DNA of 64,000 bases, from assembly GCA_009772985.1 (NCBI GenBank), contig WOUS01000007.1:170434-234433 (forward strand), given 5' to 3'. The DNA is from Anaerolineaceae bacterium. GTDB lineage: Bacteria; Chloroflexota; Anaerolineae; Anaerolineales; Villigracilaceae. Shown one piece after another: positions 1 to 9,990 of this stretch. The notes beneath the pieces were generated by a model. That model saw only the letters and a list, made by a program, of their open reading frames with translations. It searched no databases and was not told the DNA's origin. The number at the start of each line of letters is the position of its first letter. Positions within the stretch are counted from its first letter, which is position 1. The translations under genes were made by a program, and so were the position numbers.

Positions 1-745
1 TTCCAGCACCTCGATGGGGTAACCGGTCTTCTCGCTGACGGCGGAGAGGAGGTAAGCCTTGATCTCTTCCGCGCTGACGGTGGAGACGGCGGACGGCGTT
101 GCCGGTTCCTCCGCCGCGGCGGGCTGGACCGCGGGGCTGCTTTCCGTTGCCGGAGCGAGGACGGCGTTCAGGGATTCTTCCACGAACCCGATGACCTTGG
201 CGAGCGTGTTGTAATCGGCAAGCCGCAAGTCCTCGCGGCGCGGGATGCTGTACTGTTCGCGAACGGCGGCGAACAACTCGGCCTGCTTGACGGTGTCAAT
301 GCCCAAATCCGCTTCGAGGTCGAGGTCCAGTTCCAACATCTCGACCGGGTAACCGGTCTTCTCGCTCACCGCGGCGAGAAGGTACGCCTTGATCTCTTCC
401 GTGCCTGCGCTGGCGGCCCTGCCGGGCGTTACCGGTTGGTCGGACGCCGCGTCGGCCTGGACCGCGGGCTGAGGCGCGGCAGCCGGCGCGGCGGCTGCTC
501 CCAGGGACTCGCTCACGAAGCCGATGACTTTGGCGAGCGTGTTGTAGTCGGCGAGGCGCAAGTCCTCGCGGCGCGGGATGTTGTAATGCTCGCGCATCGC
601 GGCGAACAACTCGGCCTGTTTGACGGTGTCGATGCCCAAATCCGCTTCGAGGTCCAGGTCGAGGTCCAGTATTTCGATGGGGTAGCCGGTCTTCTCGCTG
701 ACCGCGGCGAGGAGGTACGCTTTGATTTCGTCCAGGTTCGCGGCG
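1..745 (-). repeat. Tandem acyl-carrier-protein domains (at least 3, ~333 bp period)
   Basis: Repeated EIKAYLLAAVSEKTGYPIE(I/V)L...LDLEADLGIDTVKQAEL. The IDTV codons lie at 633 and 300 (333 bp apart), and a third ACP begins at ~75. Confidence 0.85.
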
Positions 746-3700
746 GACTGGGCCGGGAGCGTCTGTGGGACGCTGGCGGGAGCCGCGGCCTCCGGCTGGG
801 GCGACGCGGCCCACAGCGTCGGTCCCTGCCCGTACTCCCAGCGCGACCGGCTCGGGGTCCGGGTGGGAGCGCCCTGGTCTTTGACGCGCAGGGTACGCTG
901 CGTGATTTCCAATTCCGTCTCCGGATAGCCGGAGATATCGGAGAGCCAGCGGCCATAAGCGGTTTTGTCCACCCGTTCGCCCTGGCCGGGGATCTTGCGC
1001 AGCAGGGTCATGGCGATCTGGGAGCCGAAACCGGCGCCCAGCCGCAGGGCGAACTGGACGGGGTGTTTGCCGCCGTGCGAAAGGTTCAGGTCGCCCAATT
1101 CGGGGTCAGGCTCGAAGCCGTCTTCGATGTGGGCGATGGGCGGAACGATGCCGTATTCCAGGGCTTTCACGGCGACGATATCTTCGACGCCGACGCCCAT
1201 GGTGTGACCGGTGAAGCCCTTGGTGTTGGTGATCACCACCTGGTTGGCTTTTTCGCCGAAGGCCTGGCGCAGCGCGTGGATCTCGGCGGAGGCGCTCCCG
1301 CCGCGCGCCGGGGTGTAGGTCTCGTGGGAGACGAACATGGTCTCGGCCGCGATCCGGCTGCGGGAGATCCCGAAGCGCCGCTCGGCGGTGACCAGGAGCG
1401 TTTCCATGATCCGGCTGATGTGGTTGATGTTCAGGCGGGTGCCGTGGAAGGCGCTGTTGGCAATGTGCGAAGCCAGGATCTCGCAGATGGCGCGCATCCC
1501 ACGCTCGCGCACGGCATCTTCGGATTCGACCACCAGTGCGGCGGCTGCCATCCCCATGATCATGCCGTTGCGGCGGCGGTCGAAGGGCAGGGAGGCGAGG
1601 CGCAGGTCGCCCTCGGTGGTCGCCACGCCGCTTGCCAGGAGGGAAGTGCCGATCCACTGGGGCAGGCTGCCGCTGGTCACATCGTCGCCGGCGATGACGA
1701 GGACCCGGCGGGCGCGCCCGGCGCGGATCCAATCCTCGGCGATGGCGATGGCGTGGGTGGTGGTGGCGCAGGCGGCATTGACGTAGGTGTTGGGGCCGCG
1801 CGCCCCGATGCATTCGGCAAACTGGGAATGCCCCATCGCCAGGACGCGGAAGAGGTAGCGCCGGTTGAAATGATAATCCAGGCGGCTGGACTCGGCTTCC
1901 AGTTCGGCGATGCGTTTGGCAAAGGCAGACTTCAGGTCGGTCTGCCGGGCAGGGACAAGGGCGGCCATGCGGTGCAGTTCTTCGAGTTGTTTGAGCACCG
2001 CCTGGCTTTGGTAGAATCGCTCGGCCTCGTCCGCCATCCGTTCGTGGCCGGGGAAGGCCGAGCCGAAGATGATGCCGGTCTCGTCGGCCAGGGCTTCGGG
2101 GAGTTTCCAGCCGTCGGGCAGGGTGCCGCCCGTGCTGGTCGGCTTGTAGGTCATCACCAGCGGGATGCCGGCGTCGCGCAGGGCTTCGATCCCGGCGGCG
2201 ATGGCGAGTTGCGTGGAAATGTCAATCGCTTCGAGACGTTCCGGTGAGAATCCGAACTCGTTGACCGGATCAAAATCGCCGCGCTGGCCTGCCAGTTTGA
2301 TGGTCAATTCCATATCGTCTATCGGCTGCATCACCGCGCCGGTCTCGCTCTTCACCAGGCGGACGGGACGCTTTTCGAGCATGGACCGGCGCGTTTCAGC
2401 GGGCAGAGGCTCGATGCGCATTTCCCCGTTGAGCAGGGAGAGGATGTTGTTATCGTCGAAAACGTGCCTGCCGCGCCCGGGCAGGCCCAGCCCCGCGCCG
2501 CTGATGACCACGGAACCGGTCAGCGGCAGGCGGCCGTCCGAAACTGCTGCGCGTGAGGGAACGATTTCCACGGGAGCGGGCCGGGAGACCGAAAGCGGGT
2601 CCGGGCGCGCGGCCGGGGTCGCGTCCGGCGTCCCGGTCACTCCGGCGGCGTATAATCTGCACAGGGCTTCGTTGATGCTTGCCAGGTCGCCCTTGCGGGG
2701 ATGGTTGGTGGCGAGCACCGCGATGTCCTTCTTCTCCTTGTCCTTGAGAATGTCAGAAGCCAGCCCGCTCAGGACGCGCTTCGGGCCAACCTCCACGAAT
2801 ATCCGTGCGCCTTCTTCGTACAACGTATTAATGCCCTGGACGAACCGGACCGGCGAGGCCACCTGCGCGGCCAGGATGTCCAGAATCTCTTCGCGGCTGG
2901 TTGGATACAGCCCGCCGGTCACGTTGGCGACGATGGGCATTGTGGGAGACTGGACGTTCATCCGGGCGATAACTTGCCGCAGCGGCTGGCTGGCCGGGGC
3001 GACGATGCTGGTGTGGAAAGCGTGCGAGACCGGGATCCTGGTCGCCTGGAACCCGGCCGCCAGGAACGCGGCGATGGCGGCTTCCACTGCGGAAGTCCGC
3101 CCGCCGATGACGCATTGCACCGGGCTGTTCATGTTGGCGATGACAACGTAGCCTTCGATGGTTCCGAGGATGCGCTCCACCTCCGCCAACGGGGCAGAGA
3201 CGGCGGCCATGCAGCCGTTATCGTCCGAGGCCACTTTGTTCATCTCCTGCCCGCGCGCGCTGACCACTTGCAGCGCATCGGACAGGCTGAGCACGCCGGC
3301 GGCCACCAGCGCGGCGTATTCGCCGAGACTGTGACCGATGACCAGGTCTGGTTTGAAGCCGAATTTTGCCAGCACCCGCATCAACGCCACGTTGACCGCC
3401 AGGATGGCGGGCTGGGTGATGTCGGTATGGCGCAGTTTTGCTTCCGCCTGGGCCAGCGTTTCATCATCTCCGCTGACGAAGATGTAGTCCGTGAGGGGTT
3501 TGCCCAGAATGGGAGTCATGACCGCGTCGGCTTCCCGGAACGTTTCGGCAACGATCGGTTCCGCCTCCCGCAGGTCCCGCAGCATGTTGACGTACTGCGA
3601 TCCCTGGCCGGGGAACAGGAAAGCCGTCTTGCCGGGTTTGCCGCTGCCGCGGTAGATCCCCTGCACACTCAAAGCCTGCCACGCCTCGGCGGCGTTGGTT

Positions 3701-5430
3701 TCCAGCGCCTTGAGCGCTTTGTCGGCGCGGGCGAGCAGGTCTTTCTGGTCCTCGTAATCAATCACGAGCCGCTCGGCTTTGCCCAGTTGGATCGAAGTCG
3801 GGCAGGCGGTTGGAGGTAGGCTTCCTTGTTTCGCCTGCTCGAGTTTTTCGCTCAGAGCCTGGCGCAGGCCCGCCGCCGAATCCGCGCTGACGAAGAACAG
3901 CCCGCGGTAAGGTTTCGCGATGGAAGCGGGGACCGTCTCGACCGGTTGCGCGGGGACGGCCTGTGCAGATTTCATATCAACTCCTGGATGGACGGCGCGT
4001 TCCTTGGTGAGCACGCCGGGCAGGTATTCTTCGAGCACCACGTGGAAGTTGGTCCCGCCGAAGCCGAACGCGCTGACTCCCGCGCGGCGCACTTCTCCCG
4101 GGCGGACTTCCCACGGACGCGTCCCGGTGGGGACGTAGAACGGCAGGCGGGAAAAGTCAATCTGCGGGTTTGGCCGGTGGAAATTGACCGAGGGAGGCAG
4201 GAGGTGGTCGTTCAGCGCGAGGATTGCCTTGAGCAGCCCGGCCGCGCCGGCGGCGCCCTTCAGATGCCCAAAATTGGACTTGACCGAACCGAGCGCCACG
4301 CTCCCCGGCTTGAGACCGAGTTGGCCGAAAACGCCATCGAGGCTGCTGACCTCGGCCAGGTCCCCGACCCGGGTCGAGGTGCCGTGTCCCTCGATCAGCC
4401 CGACGCTCGCCGGGGAGACATCGGCGTTCTTCCAGGCGCGTTCGATGGCGCGCTGCTGGCCAAGCGGATTGGGAGCGGTGATGCCCTTCCCCTTGCCGTC
4501 GCTGCTGGCGCCGATGCCGCGCACGACCGCGTAGATTTTGTCGCCGTCGCGCTCGGCATCCGCCAGGCGTTTGAGCAGGAAGATGGCCGCCCCTTCGCCC
4601 ATCACGAAACCGTTGGCGCCTTCCGCGTACGGGCGGGACCCGTCCGGGCTGAGCGCCCCGATCTTGCTGAACTTGACGAAGGCTTCGGGACCCATGTTCC
4701 GGTCCAAGCCGCCGGTCAGGACGGCATCGAACCGGTTGGAGAGGAGGCCTTCCACCGCGCTTTGCAGCGCGGCGAGGGAGGAGGCGCAGGCCGCATCCGT
4801 CACGAAGTTCGGCCCGGAGAAATTGAACACGTTGGCGACCCGGCCGGCGATGACGTTGGAGAGTTCGCCGGGCATGGTATCTTCGGTGACGATGGGGGTT
4901 TGCGAGCGGAGGCCTGCCGTCAATCCCTCCAGCAAAGCAGATTGCGCCTCTCCCGTCAGGTTCTGGAAAGCGGGCAGGGATGAAAGGATATCGAGATATT
5001 CCGGCAAGTGGATGCGGATGGTGGTACGGTAATGGTGCTCGCCTCCCAGGGCGCTGCCCAGGATGACCGCCATCCGGTCCGAGTCGAGGCGCCGTTCCGG
5101 CCAGCCATAGTCCTGGAGCGCCTCGAAACTGGCGGCAAGCGCCCACTGCTGAACTTCGTCAACCTGGGCCAGGACGCGCGGCGGGATGGCGATGCCCATC
5201 CGTTTGGCATCGAGCTTGAATCCGCTGACCCAGCCGCCGATTTTGCTGTAGGTCTTGTCCGGCGCGGCAGGATCAGGGTCATAGAAAAGTTCCGCCCTCC
5301 AGCGTTCGGCGGGAACGTCGGAAATCGAGTACCGTCCGGCCTGGATATTCTTCCAGAACGTCTGCGCGTCCGGGGCGTCCGGAAGGATGGCCCCAACGCC
5401 GACGATTGCAATTGCAATGGGTTCGCTCAT
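1..5430 (-). CDS. PfaA/type I PKS-like megasynthase, KS-AT-KS-(ACP)n, C-terminal part outside window
   Basis: Read by hand from ATG at 5430 (MSEPIAIAIVGVGAILPDAPDAQTFWKNIQAGRYSISDVPAERW). KS1 has TDAACASSLAAL, a GHGTSTRVGD motif and SAFGFGGTNFHVVLEEY. AT has FLFPGQGSQY, GHSLGEYAAL and HAFHT. A second KS-like domain has VNAACATTTHA and NTKGFTGHTMG. Tandem ACP motifs DLGIDTVKQAE follow. Positions 5430, 3975, 633 and 300 share one frame. Not in the ORF track because no stop falls inside the window. Confidence 0.9.
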   Translation of the reverse strand, partial: MSEPIAIAIVGVGAILPDAPDAQTFWKNIQAGRYSISDVPAERWRAELFYDPDPAAPDKTYSKIGGWVSGFKLDAKRMGIAIPPRVLAQVDEVQQWALAASFEALQDYGWPERRLDSDRMAVILGSALGGEHHYRTTIRIHLPEYLDILSSLPAFQNLTGEAQSALLEGLTAGLRSQTPIVTEDTMPGELSNVIAGRVANVFNFSGPNFVTDAACASSLAALQSAVEGLLSNRFDAVLTGGLDRNMGPEAFVKFSKIGALSPDGSRPYAEGANGFVMGEGAAIFLLKRLADAERDGDKIYAVVRGIGASSDGKGKGITAPNPLGQQRAIERAWKNADVSPASVGLIEGHGTSTRVGDLAEVSSLDGVFGQLGLKPGSVALGSVKSNFGHLKGAAGAAGLLKAILALNDHLLPPSVNFHRPNPQIDFSRLPFYVPTGTRPWEVRPGEVRRAGVSAFGFGGTNFHVVLEEYLPGVLTKERAVHPGVDMKSAQAVPAQPVETVPASIAKPYRGLFFVSADSAAGLRQALSEKLEQAKQGSLPPTACPTSIQLGKAERLVIDYEDQKDLLARADKALKALETNAAEAWQALSVQGIYRGSGKPGKTAFLFPGQGSQYVNMLRDLREAEPIVAETFREADAVMTPILGKPLTDYIFVSGDDETLAQAEAKLRHTDITQPAILAVNVALMRVLAKFGFKPDLVIGHSLGEYAALVAAGVLSLSDALQVVSARGQEMNKVASDDNGCMAAVSAPLAEVERILGTIEGYVVIANMNSPVQCVIGGRTSAVEAAIAAFLAAGFQATRIPVSHAFHTSIVAPASQPLRQVIARMNVQSPTMPIVANVTGGLYPTSREEILDILAAQVASPVRFVQGINTLYEEGARIFVEVGPKRVLSGLASDILKDKEKKDIAVLATNHPRKGDLASINEALCRLYAAGVTGTPDATPAARPDPLSVSRPAPVEIVPSRAAVSDGRLPLTGSVVISGAGLGLPGRGRHVFDDNNILSLLNGEMRIEPLPAETRRSMLEKRPVRLVKSETGAVMQPIDDMELTIKLAGQRGDFDPVNEFGFSPERLEAIDISTQLAIAAGIEALRDAGIPLVMTYKPTSTGGTLPDGWKLPEALADETGIIFGSAFPGHERMADEAERFYQSQAVLKQLEELHRMAALVPARQTDLKSAFAKRIAELEAESSRLDYHFNRRYLFRVLAMGHSQFAECIGARGPNTYVNAACATTTHAIAIAEDWIRAGRARRVLVIAGDDVTSGSLPQWIGTSLLASGVATTEGDLRLASLPFDRRRNGMIMGMAAAALVVESEDAVRERGMRAICEILASHIANSAFHGTRLNINHISRIMETLLVTAERRFGISRSRIAAETMFVSHETYTPARGGSASAEIHALRQAFGEKANQVVITNTKGFTGHTMGVGVEDIVAVKALEYGIVPPIAHIEDGFEPDPELGDLNLSHGGKHPVQFALRLGAGFGSQIAMTLLRKIPGQGERVDKTAYGRWLSDISGYPETELEITQRTLRVKDQGAPTRTPSRSRWEYGQGPTLWAASPQPEAAAPASVPQTLPAQSAANLDEIKAYLLAAVSEKTGYPIEILDLDLDLEADLGIDTVKQAELFAAMREHYNIPRREDLRLADYNTLAKVIGFVSESLGAAAAPAAAPQPAVQADAASDQPVTPGRAASAGTEEIKAYLLAAVSEKTGYPVEMLELDLDLEADLGIDTVKQAELFAAVREQYSIPRREDLRLADYNTLAKVIGFVEESLNAVLAPATESSPAVQPAAAEEPATPSAVSTVSAEEIKAYLLSAVSEKTGYPIEVLE

Positions 5431-5451
5431 AAGTCTCCTGTTTGGCTTTCT

Positions 5452-5943
5452 CTACTCGAACTGTACCAGTAATGCCCCTTTCTCCACTTGACTGCCCGGC
5501 TGGACGGCGATCCTGGCGATCCTGCCGCGGCGTGGAGAGCAGAGCTGCATTTGCATTTTCATTGACTCGAGCACGACGAGGGTCTGGCCTTTTTCGACCG
5601 TGTCGCCCGGCAGGGCGGCGACATCCACCACCAGTCCGTGCATCGGCGCGGCGAGAGCCGCCGCCTGCCCGTCGGTTGCACCCGGCTGCGCATGTTTCCT
5701 CGTCCGCGTGGTGACACGGCTGACGATCCGCTTCCCGCCGAGCATGTGCATCTGATAGGTATCGGCTTCGTGCGCGCTCAGGAAAAGTTCGAGCGCCTGT
5801 TTGCCGCGTTGCAGCAGATGCAGACCGTTCCGGTTCAGCGGGACGACTTTTGCATCCACCAACTCATCGTTGACGGTGCAGCGGTTGCCGAAGATATTGA
5901 CCCGGTAGGTGCGGTTTTCGATCGTGACTGTGTAGAGTGACAT
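5452..5943 (-). CDS. Biotin carboxyl carrier protein / biotin-lipoyl attachment domain
   Basis: C-terminal VVLESMKMQMQLCSPRRGRIARIAVQPGSQVEKGALLVQFE, a biotinylation ESMKM motif. Confidence 0.93.
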   Translation of the reverse strand: MSLYTVTIENRTYRVNIFGNRCTVNDELVDAKVVPLNRNGLHLLQRGKQALELFLSAHEADTYQMHMLGGKRIVSRVTTRTRKHAQPGATDGQAAALAAPMHGLVVDVAALPGDTVEKGQTLVVLESMKMQMQLCSPRRGRIARIAVQPGSQVEKGALLVQFE

Positions 5944-5954
5944 GGTATTTTCCT

Positions 5955-7439
5955 CTAGACTTTCGTCATCTGTTCTTTCCAGGCGGCCATCTGCCAGTAA
6001 CTTCCCGGGCGGGCATCCGGCGCGACGTTCCGGGTGCGCTGCTGGTGGGCGAACAGTGCGGCCGCCCAGGCCAGGTCGCGCTCCAGGCCCGGCTCGGTCT
6101 TCGGCGTGGCAGGTTTGAAAGTCTCCAGGTACGTTGTGGTGACGTCGCCGCTGATGAACTGCGGGCTTTCGATGATCTGCAGGATGAAATCAATATCCGT
6201 GCTCAGGCCGCCGATCTGGTACTCGTGCAGGGCGCGCCGCAGCCGCTGGATGGCGACGGCGCGGTTCTCTCCCCAGACGATGACCTTCGACAGCAGCGAG
6301 TCATATTCCGCGCCGACGGTCATGCCCTGGTAGAGGGCGCTGTCTATCCGGACCCCGGGCCCGCCCGGCTCTTTCAGGTACAGGATCTGCCCCGTCGAGG
6401 GGAGGAACCCTGCCTGGGTGTCTTCCGCCAGGATGCGCGCCTCGATGGCCGCTCCGTGCGGCGTGATCTCTTCCGGGAAATCACGCATCGGCTCGCCCAG
6501 GGCGATGGACAATTGCTCTTTGACCAGGTCCACGCCGGTGACCATTTCCGTCACCGGGTGCTCCACCTGGATGCGGGGATTGACCTCGATGAAGTAAAAA
6601 TGGTTCTTGCGGTTCAGGAGGAATTCCACTGTGCCGAGACTGCGGTAGCGCAGGGCTTTTCCCAGCCTCAGCGCGGCTTCCTGGACCTGGCGCCTGAGTT
6701 CCGGTGAGAGGCCGTGGGCCGGAGCCTCTTCGATCAACTTCTGGCGGCGGCGCTGGATGGAACACTCGCGTTCGCCGAGGCAGACAACGTTCCCCTCCCC
6801 GTCGCCCAGGATCTGCACCTCGATGTGACGCGCCTGCTGGACGAGTGATTCCAGGAAGACGGCATCATCGCTGAAAGCCGCCTTGGCCTCGCGGCGCGCC
6901 GCTTCGATCACCGCCGGCAGTTCCTCTGCGGAAAGCGCCAGGCGGATGCCGCGCCCGCCTCCGCCCGCGGCCGCCTTCACCAGCACCGGGTACTGGACCT
7001 TTTTCGCCATACCGAGAGGCAGTTCCGCGGGCAGCGGCTCGTCGGTCCCGGCGATGACCGGCAATCCGGCTTTCCGGGAAAAGCGGCGGGCGGCCAGTTT
7101 GTCGCCCATCATTGCCACCGTCTCCGGGCGCGGGCCGATGAAGGTCAGTCCCTGCGCCTCCACCGCCCGGGCAAAATCCGGGTTTTCCGAAAGGAAGCCG
7201 TAGCCGGGATGGACGGCGGTCGCGCCGCTGCGCTGGGCGGCCTCGAGGATCGCGGCGGGGTTGAGATACTGCTGTCTGTCGCCGATCAAAATCGTCTCAT
7301 CTGCATAGCGGACGTGGAGCGCCGATTCGTCCACATCGGTGAAGACCGCCACAGACGGCAATCCCATCTCACGGCAGGCGCGCAGGATGCGCACCCCAAT
7401 CTCGCCGCGGTTCGCAACCAGGATTTTCGTCTTCTTCAT
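5955..7439 (-). CDS. accC: Acetyl/propionyl-CoA carboxylase biotin carboxylase subunit
   Basis: MKKTKILVANRGEIGVRILRACREMG; KAAAGGGGRGIRLA; EVNPRIQVEHPVTEMVTGVDLVKEQL. Confidence 0.95.
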   Translation of the reverse strand: MKKTKILVANRGEIGVRILRACREMGLPSVAVFTDVDESALHVRYADETILIGDRQQYLNPAAILEAAQRSGATAVHPGYGFLSENPDFARAVEAQGLTFIGPRPETVAMMGDKLAARRFSRKAGLPVIAGTDEPLPAELPLGMAKKVQYPVLVKAAAGGGGRGIRLALSAEELPAVIEAARREAKAAFSDDAVFLESLVQQARHIEVQILGDGEGNVVCLGERECSIQRRRQKLIEEAPAHGLSPELRRQVQEAALRLGKALRYRSLGTVEFLLNRKNHFYFIEVNPRIQVEHPVTEMVTGVDLVKEQLSIALGEPMRDFPEEITPHGAAIEARILAEDTQAGFLPSTGQILYLKEPGGPGVRIDSALYQGMTVGAEYDSLLSKVIVWGENRAVAIQRLRRALHEYQIGGLSTDIDFILQIIESPQFISGDVTTTYLETFKPATPKTEPGLERDLAWAAALFAHQQRTRNVAPDARPGSYWQMAAWKEQMTKV

Positions 7440-7447
7440 GCCATTCC

Positions 7448-8992
7448 CTATAGCGGGATGTTCCCGTGTTTCCGCGAGGGGGTGGGCTGACGCTTCTCGC
7501 GCAGCGCCTCCAGGGCGTGAATGATCCGCACGCGGCTCTCGGCCGGGGCGATGATATCGTCCAGGTAACCGCGGCTGGCGGCAACCAGGGGATTCGCCAG
7601 TTCGGAACGGTATTGCGCGATGAGTTCCTCCCGGCGGACGGCCGGATCGCTGGCTGCCTGGATGTCTTTGGAGAAGACGATGCTGACGGCTCCTTCCGGT
7701 CCCATCACTGCAATCTCGGCATTGGGCAAGGCAAAGTTAATATCCCCGCCGAGGTGTTTGGAACCCATGACGATGTACGCACCCCCATACGCTTTGCGCA
7801 GGATCAGGGTGACCTTGGGGACGGTCGCTTCGGAATAGGCATAGGCGATTTTGGCTCCATGCCGGATGATCCCGCCATATTCCTGGTCGGTGCCGGGGAG
7901 GAAGCCCGGGGTATCTACGAGGGTCAACAGGGGGATATGGAAAGCGTCACAAAAACGGATGAAGCGTGCTCCTTTGTCGGATGAATTGATATCCAATACC
8001 CCGGCAAGGGAAAGCGGCTGGTTGGCAACGATCCCGACCGGATACCCATCGAAGCGGGCAAAGCCGACTACCAGGTTACAGGCGTACTCGCTTTGGGATT
8101 CCATGAACTCCCCGTTGTCAACCAGCGCTTCGATCACGCTGCGAACGTCATACGGCTGTTGCGGGTTTTCCGGGACGATGTGGGCCAGTTCAGGAACGGC
8201 GCGCCGGGGGTCGTCGCCGGGCTGTACGCAGGGAGGCGGGGTGAGGTTATTGGAAGGGAGGAACGAAAGCAGCGAGCGCACATTCGACAATAAAGCCCCC
8301 TCATCTGGAGCAGTGAAATGCGCCACGCCGCTCCGGGACCGGTGAACTGCCGCGCCGCCCAGGTCGTCGAAACTGACATCCTCGTGAGTGACCGATTTGA
8401 CCACTTCCGGGCCGGTGATGAACATGTGGGCGGTCTTCTCGACCATGAAAACGAAATCGGTAATGGCGGGCGAATAAACCGCGCCCCCGGCACAGGGGCC
8501 GAGAATGACCGATATTTGCGGGATGACGCCGGAGGCCTGAACGTTGCGATGGAAGATTTGTCCATAACCGGCCAGGGCACCCACGCCTTCCTGAATGCGC
8601 GCTCCCCCGGAATCATTCAGGCCGATGACAGGCGCGCCGTTCTGCTGTGCCAGTTCCAGCAGGCCGGCGATCTTCCTCCCGTGCGCTTCGCCCACCGAGC
8701 CGCCCATGATGGTGAAATCCTGGGCAAAAACATACACCAACCGGCCATCTATCTTGCCCCAGCCAGTCACTACGCCGTCTGTATAAGGATGGGATTTTTC
8801 CATACCCAATCCGCCGGCGCGATGCGTGACGAACATGCCGGTTTCCTGGAAAGTTTCGCCATCGAGCAACTGTTCGATGCGTTCGCGCGCAGTCAGTTTC
8901 TCTTTGGAGTGCTGGGCGGCAATGCGCGCTTCGCCTCCGCCGAGTGCGGCTTCTGCCCGGATTCTTTCCAGATGAGTGGACGCCTTTTGCAT
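7448..8992 (-). CDS. Acyl-CoA carboxylase carboxyltransferase subunit (PccB/AccD type)
   Basis: LNDSGGARIQEGVGALAGYGQIFHRN; GPCAGGAVYSPAITDF; TLVDTPGFLPGTDQEYGGIIRHGAK; LRKAYGGAYIVMGSKHLG. Confidence 0.95.
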   Translation of the reverse strand: MQKASTHLERIRAEAALGGGEARIAAQHSKEKLTARERIEQLLDGETFQETGMFVTHRAGGLGMEKSHPYTDGVVTGWGKIDGRLVYVFAQDFTIMGGSVGEAHGRKIAGLLELAQQNGAPVIGLNDSGGARIQEGVGALAGYGQIFHRNVQASGVIPQISVILGPCAGGAVYSPAITDFVFMVEKTAHMFITGPEVVKSVTHEDVSFDDLGGAAVHRSRSGVAHFTAPDEGALLSNVRSLLSFLPSNNLTPPPCVQPGDDPRRAVPELAHIVPENPQQPYDVRSVIEALVDNGEFMESQSEYACNLVVGFARFDGYPVGIVANQPLSLAGVLDINSSDKGARFIRFCDAFHIPLLTLVDTPGFLPGTDQEYGGIIRHGAKIAYAYSEATVPKVTLILRKAYGGAYIVMGSKHLGGDINFALPNAEIAVMGPEGAVSIVFSKDIQAASDPAVRREELIAQYRSELANPLVAASRGYLDDIIAPAESRVRIIHALEALREKRQPTPSRKHGNIPL

Positions 8993-9261
8993 ACGGTTCG
9001 ATTTGCCTCAAAGGAACAGTTAAGAAGTGCAGACCTGACGGAAGGATGAAGGCCATTCGGAAATGGATGAAAAAAGGAACACAAAACTACCAGCTGCAGC
9101 ATGTGCAGTTGTCCGAATTCCTGGGACTGTCGAATTCCTGGAATGGGTAGGGCTTACCTGATGCGCTTGTCTACAGCAACTTGCCTGAAAAGAGCATCTT
9201 GTCTATACATGAGTTTCGGTAACTCAAGGGATACAACACCCTTTTTCTTGGACGGTTACGT

Positions 9262-9840
9262 TTACAAAGTTGTAACTATCTTCCATGCCGCGGGCAGGGT
9301 CAGCGCCGCCGCAATCATCTTGATGGCATCACCGAGCAGGAAGGGGAAGACCCCCGCTACGAGTGCCTTTTGCGCCCCAAGATGGAGACTCAGCCACGAT
9401 ATGCCGCACAGATAAATAACCACCTCGCCGACCAGGAACACCAGCAGTGCGCTGCGGAAATGCCGGTCCAGGCCGCGCTCAGCCAGGAAGCCAACAACGA
9501 ATGCTGCACACACGAATCCAATCAGATAACCGCCAGTCGGTCCAGCCAGATAGGCCAGGCTGCTCGCGCCGCCGGCAAATACGGGCAAGCCAGCCATCCC
9601 CAGGGTAAGATAGAACAACAGACTTGCTGCTCCCCGGCGTGACCCGAGGGCGGCTCCCACCAATAAGACGGCGAACGTCTGCCCGGTCAGCGGGACCGGG
9701 GTGAACGGGAGCGGGATTCTTACCTGGGCCATCCCTGCCACCAGCAAACTGCCTGTGACAACGAGCAGCATATCGCGGACAAGGCGGTTGGTACGCGGCA
9801 GGTACCGGGTAACGAGGGCGGGCGCAAGGGCAATATTCAT
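9262..9840 (-). CDS. bioY: BioY-family biotin transporter (ECF S component)
   Basis: Hydrophobic protein with QVRIPLPFTPVPLTGQTFAVLLVGAALGSRRGAASLLFYLTLGMAGLPVFAGGASSLAYLAGPTGGYLIGF, a BioY signature. Confidence 0.93.
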   Translation of the reverse strand: MNIALAPALVTRYLPRTNRLVRDMLLVVTGSLLVAGMAQVRIPLPFTPVPLTGQTFAVLLVGAALGSRRGAASLLFYLTLGMAGLPVFAGGASSLAYLAGPTGGYLIGFVCAAFVVGFLAERGLDRHFRSALLVFLVGEVVIYLCGISWLSLHLGAQKALVAGVFPFLLGDAIKMIAAALTLPAAWKIVTTL

Positions 9841-9945
9841 GGGTTGGCGGGTCTCCTGAAGAAAGGGTGAAGGGCGGTTTTCTGTTCTCTATAACCCCCA
9901 ACTCGACGTTCTGGTCGCGTAATTGCTGTGCTGAAAATGAAAAGA

Positions 9946-9975
9946 GCGGGCTGCCCAGAGGCAGCCCGCCTTTTT
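9946..9975 (-). terminator. Hairpin GCGGGCTGCC-CAGA-GGCAGCCCGC with flanking T-rich tracts
   Basis: Perfect 10-bp stem directly downstream of the minus-strand stop at 9991; T-rich on both sides. Confidence 0.75.
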
Positions 9976-9990
9976 GAATTTCAGTTTGGT

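Noticed and set aside
9225-9250. Plus-strand terminator-like AAGGG-atacaaca-CCCTTTTT
   Set aside because: Weak 5-bp stem and no plus-strand gene upstream.
9241-9280. BirA-like box TTGTAAAC near the bioY 3' end
   Set aside because: It is the coding end/stop of bioY on the minus strand, and no properly spaced second half-site is present.
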